This document shows positions 62,801-64,000 of a stretch of 64,000 bases of DNA, in pieces; the stretch's first letter is position 1, and each line of letters starts with the position of its first letter. Position numbers and translations under genes: made by a program. The notes beneath the pieces are model-generated. The model saw only the letters and a list, made by a program, of their open reading frames with translations, did no database searches and was not told where the DNA came from. This DNA comes from Meandrina meandrites (Eukaryota > Cnidaria > Anthozoa > Scleractinia > Meandrinidae): contig OY855905.1 in NCBI GenBank assembly GCA_963693305.1, positions 44,846,895-44,910,894 on the forward strand, given 5' to 3'.

Positions 62801-64000
62801 CCCCTAAAAACCAGTCACCTCTATTAAGTGGCATGTTTAAGGGTAAATAAACGGCAGCTGAAGTCCACTTGTGTTTGAAATATTTATAGCTGGTATTGCA
62901 ATAGCAAATAGACAGAAGATCTGGAATTTCAGCACCCAAGAAGCTTGGAAGCAACCAGAAGCAACTCGAACTTCTCAACTTGCGAACTTCGCAACTTGCC
63001 AACTTTGCTGCACGTGAATTCGCAACTTTGTTTCGAAGTTCACAATTTGTTTGACAACTATGTAATAAAATTCTTAAGTTCGTAGCGAAATTTGGAAATT
63101 TCAGACGAACGAACTTCTGAAACCATTTGTCAAAAGTTTTGTGAAACGCACTGTAATATAACTCAATGTCTTGGTTCTTGTTCTAAAACGCAGATAATGT
63201 TTGGCTAGCCCATTGAGAACAGTAGGCAAGTCAGGAAAATTACAGTTGTGAAATTTCAGAGCATACCACAGATGAAAATATAACAACAGCACTGCTGCAC
63301 TTAGTGACAGGAACATGGCCTAATGGTTAGTGCACTTTGCTCCAGATCGGGCAGTCTGGGTAAAAGTCCTGGCATGGCTCACCTAACACAGACAGCATTA
63401 TGCCTAAGGATAATGTTATGGTATTCCATCAATATTTTGTTTACCTTGCTTGCCTGCTGAAATCTTGATTATCTTGGACCACTTTCCTGGAATGTTGTCA
63501 TCATACTTTGCACGAACTTTAACATAGTATGTGTCAATTTCCTTTGCATTCAATGTAGTTGTCACTAGGTTTGGAAACCTAGCTGAAGAAGCAATGACAA
63601 CTGTTTGCACCATCCACTTGTCCTCAGGGAGGTTTTTGTCGATTGTGAAGAGGACAGTGAAACTTTCAATGACTGCATCAAAGATTCTTGGACATACCCA
63701 TGAGAGCTGCACTTGACTTGATGAAATGATGGTGTATGTGACATTAGGAGCTTCTCTGGGCACTCTGGAAGGTGGCTGAGCTTTTAATGTTCTACTAAAA
63801 GGCCCATACCCTTGCTTGTTCTCTGCACGAATCTTAAGGTAAAAGGTTGAGTCTTCCTTAATTCCTATTAATGTTGCAGTGAACTCCTTTTGATAACTGC
63901 CTATAAGTCCCAAGGGGTACACCTCCACCATCCATTTGGAATCTGGGTAGGAGCTGTTATATGTGTAAAAGATTTCATAGCGAATAACCTCTCCATTTGG
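45503..64000 (-). CDS. Fibronectin-III single-pass receptor, last 8 exons, 5' end outside window
   Basis: Exons in transcript order are 64000-63445, 62450-62300, 59250-59072, 49164-49136, 48541-48450, 47947-47907, 47338-47265 and 45547-45503. Every junction is GT/AG and phases agree (1, 2, 1, 0, 2, 1, 0) with no internal stop. The first exon carries the end of one FN3 domain (YYLKI-like FYLKIRAENKQGYGPFS) and a complete second one (PREAPNVTYT to KWSKIIKIS). The second holds a membrane helix (LGIIIGCTISAFCVVVLILF). The rest is a cytoplasmic tail of about 160 aa: Gln/Pro-rich, then MCQCRCTCGG, then Ser-rich segments, ending SISVDV, a possible PDZ ligand. The FN3 spacing and W-[MI]-V segments recall DCC/neogenin/protogenin-type receptors, but the tail does not show their known motifs to me, so the family stays open. 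A 9.1-kb transposon lies in the intron before the 29-nt exon. Confidence 0.9.
45999..46171. mobile_element. 173-bp MITE with CAGTGGAACCTC termini (pogo/Tigger type)
   Basis: CAGTGGAACCTCAA at the left and TTGAGGTTCCACTG at the right are perfect inverted termini flanked by TA on both sides (45997-45998, 46172-46173). The terminal sequence and TA duplication fit the pogo/Tigger branch of Tc1/mariner. Confidence 0.88.
46351..47153. mobile_element. 0.8-kb DNA element with ~140-bp inverted repeats
   Basis: GGGTGAATTAATGAATG...ATTTGATTTCAT at the left end recurs inverted at the right end. Similarity continues through GCTCTTCAAATGAAGAGTT and CCAGTACT to TTAATGAACAATA, about 140 bp per side with some divergence. 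It encloses a broken paired-type HTH frame. Flanks TTGCCTA / TTGACAG give no clean duplication. Confidence 0.75.
46621..46970 (-). pseudogene. Paired-type helix-turn-helix remnant in the 0.8-kb element
   Basis: On the minus strand it starts MAGKRKSEGKT then stop. In another frame it gives ALSEPLRKEIIEMCNEGFSI, and after a frame change VNKIINHYAHHGTLI followed by VGNVVETSQTIIQQMRMR. The pattern PL(R)xxIIxMxxEGxSxx...VxKIIxxYxxxGxI is that of paired/Tc1-transposase N-terminal HTH domains, which share ancestry. At least one stop and one frameshift disable it. No DDE catalytic core remains. Confidence 0.6.
47841..47893. repeat. (ATA)n microsatellite
   Basis: About 17 ATA/AAT units with two interruptions. 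It begins 14 bases beyond the donor site of the exon at 47907-47947 in the receptor gene. Confidence 0.95.
48042..48238. mobile_element. 197-bp near-perfect foldback MITE
   Basis: The arms, about 92 bp each, run from CTTAAAAAATATAAACGG to CTTCTGCGGTCTTCTTCAGA and back, around a loop of about 12 bases (GGTCTTCTTCTT). Identity is almost complete. It lies in a receptor-gene intron and would fold into a long hairpin in the pre-mRNA. Confidence 0.92.
49382..50110 (+). repeat. Left terminal inverted repeat of the 9.1-kb transposon
   Basis: Mirrors 56869-57508 and the outermost ~60 bp of 58440-58501. A jump at about 49,445 (GGCAATAGTCAAGGAGCTA) marks where about 0.9 kb present on the right is missing. 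Its inner border is GATCGAAAGTTTCG. Confidence 0.88.
50266..55074 (-). CDS. Transposon-encoded protein: Cys/His modules, FEN/XPG-like nuclease core, CXC tail (1,602 aa)
   Basis: One uninterrupted frame. Residues 26-80 and 120-180 form a duplicated module, Cys-x2-Cys ... [WY]HxxCYxxYTS (NCIICQ/WHSSCYETYTS and CFFCKN/YHKACYSSYTS), likely zinc-binding. The central ~900 residues include MAADNNDINEETIDGKHTTH, IRLGGFHIALNYLALLG and NYARWLPVYLADM blocks, whose role I cannot name. At about 1165-1420 acidic motifs appear in the order of 5'-nuclease/FEN/XPG proteins: VIDAMALV, VFDQY, HEEADTRLLLHA, SPDTDVAVL, then TGCDSTSALQGIGKTTAWNV, which looks like the metal-site Asp plus the GxG helix-turn segment. 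Residues 1545-1576 match CxCx4Cx3CxCx6Cx3CxCx5CxN, the CXC pattern of tesmin/TSO1 and other DNA-binding proteins. The acidic tail ends SDDSSDSECEQ. I infer a mobile-element recombinase or replication protein; the nuclease is predicted from motifs only. First ATG of the frame used as start. Confidence 0.85.
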   Translation of the reverse strand: MDVQVEECDLLLRPAKKKKSSDFDNCIICQVSDEKPVRKAQVSSIQNFQSAMEIRRDDVFDRLSPDLASLTDRQIVWHSSCYETYTSRQNLRYMIDKTDELAKMPESTARRVQRISFDWSKCFFCKNKTHKKDTKLINILTFEACESVKNAAEVKNDEEMLHTIRSVNDLIAAEAKYHKACYSSYTSKSNLKFQGPSAKEVSKHDEAFNDLISLITPKIITGKAYDMNNLLSMFKESLKIKGADCEGYTRQKLKARLKSHFKEGLVFYQPQSTKPELAFSSSVSLYDVINAAYSLPATELTTGIPHSLSDQNNDAMMVYSVAQIIRGEISQCKGIKLQPLNVDDLSLHNSKALLPRSLYWFLRWVITGEDYKGGSDGFCETGEPCSNLADERKIIMTGQDLLHCASHARVKLPKHVSLAISVRHLTGSKQMITLLNRMGHCCSYEEVELVDTSLANEVLAKSDETGVVIPSNIHPGVFVQMAADNNDINEETIDGKHTTHATTLVVYQRKQFGPIPPRQIHANHSQKRRSLDSARNTLAIQEVNFCGRQAPLTSFLSQIKMEWFQCNNQFLSACTQDLAWMLLRLHSTTMFQETGISVPEQSIPGWSGFHSRFFSETPVSTVIGYCPMINGSANEYSTIFTVMKVSQEMARKLQQDDSVITFDLAIYIKAKQLQLKFPEEFKNTVIRLGGFHIALNYLALLGKKYANSGLEDLLIESGVYAAGTTSVLMLGKSYNRGIRAHKLSMEALFRLLWQAFVRWLGSQSAEVNNHHRQSLLKKIQECQRCYKEKEPIQQSYEAVVNEMDAITSLLTVFKTEAKARSKLFSFWEEYISMVLILLQFIKAERTGNWSLHLSSTAAMIPHFFSMDRLNYARWLPVYLADMQKLEDKHPKVYQEFAAGTHSISRSRQPFAQVWADMALEQSVNLDSKSKGGIVGFSRREDAVERWFLTSHERATITHSLKEMCGLENYERIGSHKETGGARMKRDQEDVERLLSSFNSGLLTNPFVVPEDQDLSEKVSLLNIATGIVLPEDAADRLVDATEIGKQSMEGFIATRINTNQVNFWDPLSKLKINTFSSAGKKQPVKVTANDKISNLTADRELFGRLLVVAKQREINLREVLSYELSTVPVAIAHGDGSLRKTTKSSLMSVLEKNVTALPSPPPSFVPTACVIDAMALVQVMKSANSATFGEMAEQYCVHITRTLSQNSCTRVDLVFDQYRKQSIKEGERHKRGEASSLEVKIHSDCTPIPKQWGKYISNPRNKENLADFLCIALCERLPQSLNPQQEVFLAGGFKDGMKTASCTQGHCVIVAPLRSDHEEADTRLLLHAKHASQTHRRIVIRSPDTDVAVLCIAHFKDLQCQELWFRTGVKDRLRFIPIHLLNSSLGQPLCKALPAFHALTGCDSTSALQGIGKTTAWNVLLKDDQLQQQLSQFGADPIVSNQSLISSEAFICSLYNRGGRFTKADDVRYLLFCQKNKKSEELPPTSESLIHHIKRANFQTHIWNKALVALQNLPSPDGHGWKMEGNNLVPVLMTKEHAPKSIIELTACRCKKSACTRNCSCRLSNLSCTDACLCMIDEECQNPMNDVAICVSDDSSDSECEQ
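55075..56868. other. 5' non-coding region of the transposon gene
   Basis: Between the start codon and the right inverted repeat. It holds an imperfect hairpin at about 55467-55590 (GTTGTGGTTTAATTTTATCC / GGATAAAATTGAAGCACAAC), perhaps a separate MITE, and a 114-codon minus frame (55493-55837) with no domain. A promoter should lie here but none can be placed. Confidence 0.45.
56869..58501 (-). repeat. Right terminal inverted repeat of the 9.1-kb transposon, long version
   Basis: The inner 640 bp matches the left repeat. The outer ~0.9 kb includes several TTGGAATTCCGAAGGCATGG or TTTGGAATTTCTGAAGGCAA blocks each followed by G runs (57560-57640 and 58345-58460, with 16 G at 58398-58413), which are subterminal repeats of the same family as the tip. 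Confidence 0.82.
59451..60268. mobile_element. 0.8-kb element with TCGAAC-repeat inverted ends
   Basis: The left end GGCGTATCTAATCGAAC is mirrored by the right end GATTAGATACGCC. Each end carries multiple TCGAAC / CAATCGAAC units, about eight on the left (59460-59590) and about eight inverted on the right (60117-60256). The interior is AT-rich with no coding frame. No target duplication recognised. It lies in a receptor-gene intron. Confidence 0.75.
60269..62299 (-). other. Receptor-gene intron, remaining part
   Basis: No exon or named repeat seen. 61,980-62,150 is unusually GC-rich with G and C runs and may be a further repeat fragment. Confidence 0.4.
62545..62785 (+). repeat. SINE-like dispersed repeat, best-preserved copy
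   Basis: Order: GCAGGAGCTTATCCCAGTTT, CTATTAAGCGATTAGGAGTA, TGGATGGGATGCTAGTCCAT, CCCATTTATACACCCGGGTG, TGTCTTGCCAAAGAACACAT, then GGGCTCCAACCCGGATCG. Copies occur at 24075-24245 and 29095-29372. It lies in the receptor intron between the FN3 and membrane-helix exons. Confidence 0.75.

Overview
This is a eukaryotic nuclear window: AT-rich DNA, long introns with GT/AG borders, small phase-consistent exons and many short inverted-repeat elements. The repeat types (a Thr-tRNA-like half followed by a TCATATATG-type hairpin, GGATAACGCTATCC hairpins, gggCTTATAT/poly-G repeats) and the gene content suggest a cnidarian, most likely a stony coral. That placement is inference. I assembled three host genes exon by exon from splice sites and frame continuity.

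Layout. (1) 121-11,710, minus strand: five exons of phosphatidylethanolamine N-methyltransferase (PEMT), with the 3' end beyond the left edge. Intron 1 holds a 21-bp minisatellite of about 28 copies. Intron 2 holds a 7.1-kb foldback element with arms of about 2.8 kb. (2) 11.8-31.9 kb: no gene could be supported. This is a repeat island with a 73-bp MITE, a tRNA-like/hairpin composite, and a LINE reverse-transcriptase fragment split by a 5.3-kb DNA transposon that itself carries a nested 731-bp Tc1/mariner-type hairpin MITE. (3) 31,960-37,512, plus strand: a complete four-exon gene for a 314-aa four-transmembrane protein ending in a PPxY motif. (4) 37.5-45.5 kb: intergenic or UTR sequence with MITEs. 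(5) 45,503-64,000, minus strand: the last eight exons of a fibronectin-III, single-pass receptor, including a 29-nt micro-exon and a 45-nt terminal exon. The 5' end lies beyond the right edge.

The most striking object is a 9.1-kb transposon (49,382-58,501) inside an intron of the receptor gene, in the same orientation. It has long inverted repeats, a 3-bp ATT target duplication and one intact 1,602-aa frame. That protein has a duplicated N-terminal Cys/His module, a long central region, a FEN/XPG-like set of acidic motifs with a GxG helix-turn segment, and a C-terminal CXC (tesmin/TSO1-type) cysteine domain. I do not recognise it as a named transposon superfamily, and it is the best candidate here for an undescribed system. 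A 196-bp MITE at 9.34 kb shares its terminal motif and may be a non-autonomous relative.

Host genes and mobile elements do not appear to cooperate. The elements lie in introns and intergenic space, and no recovered exon is interrupted.
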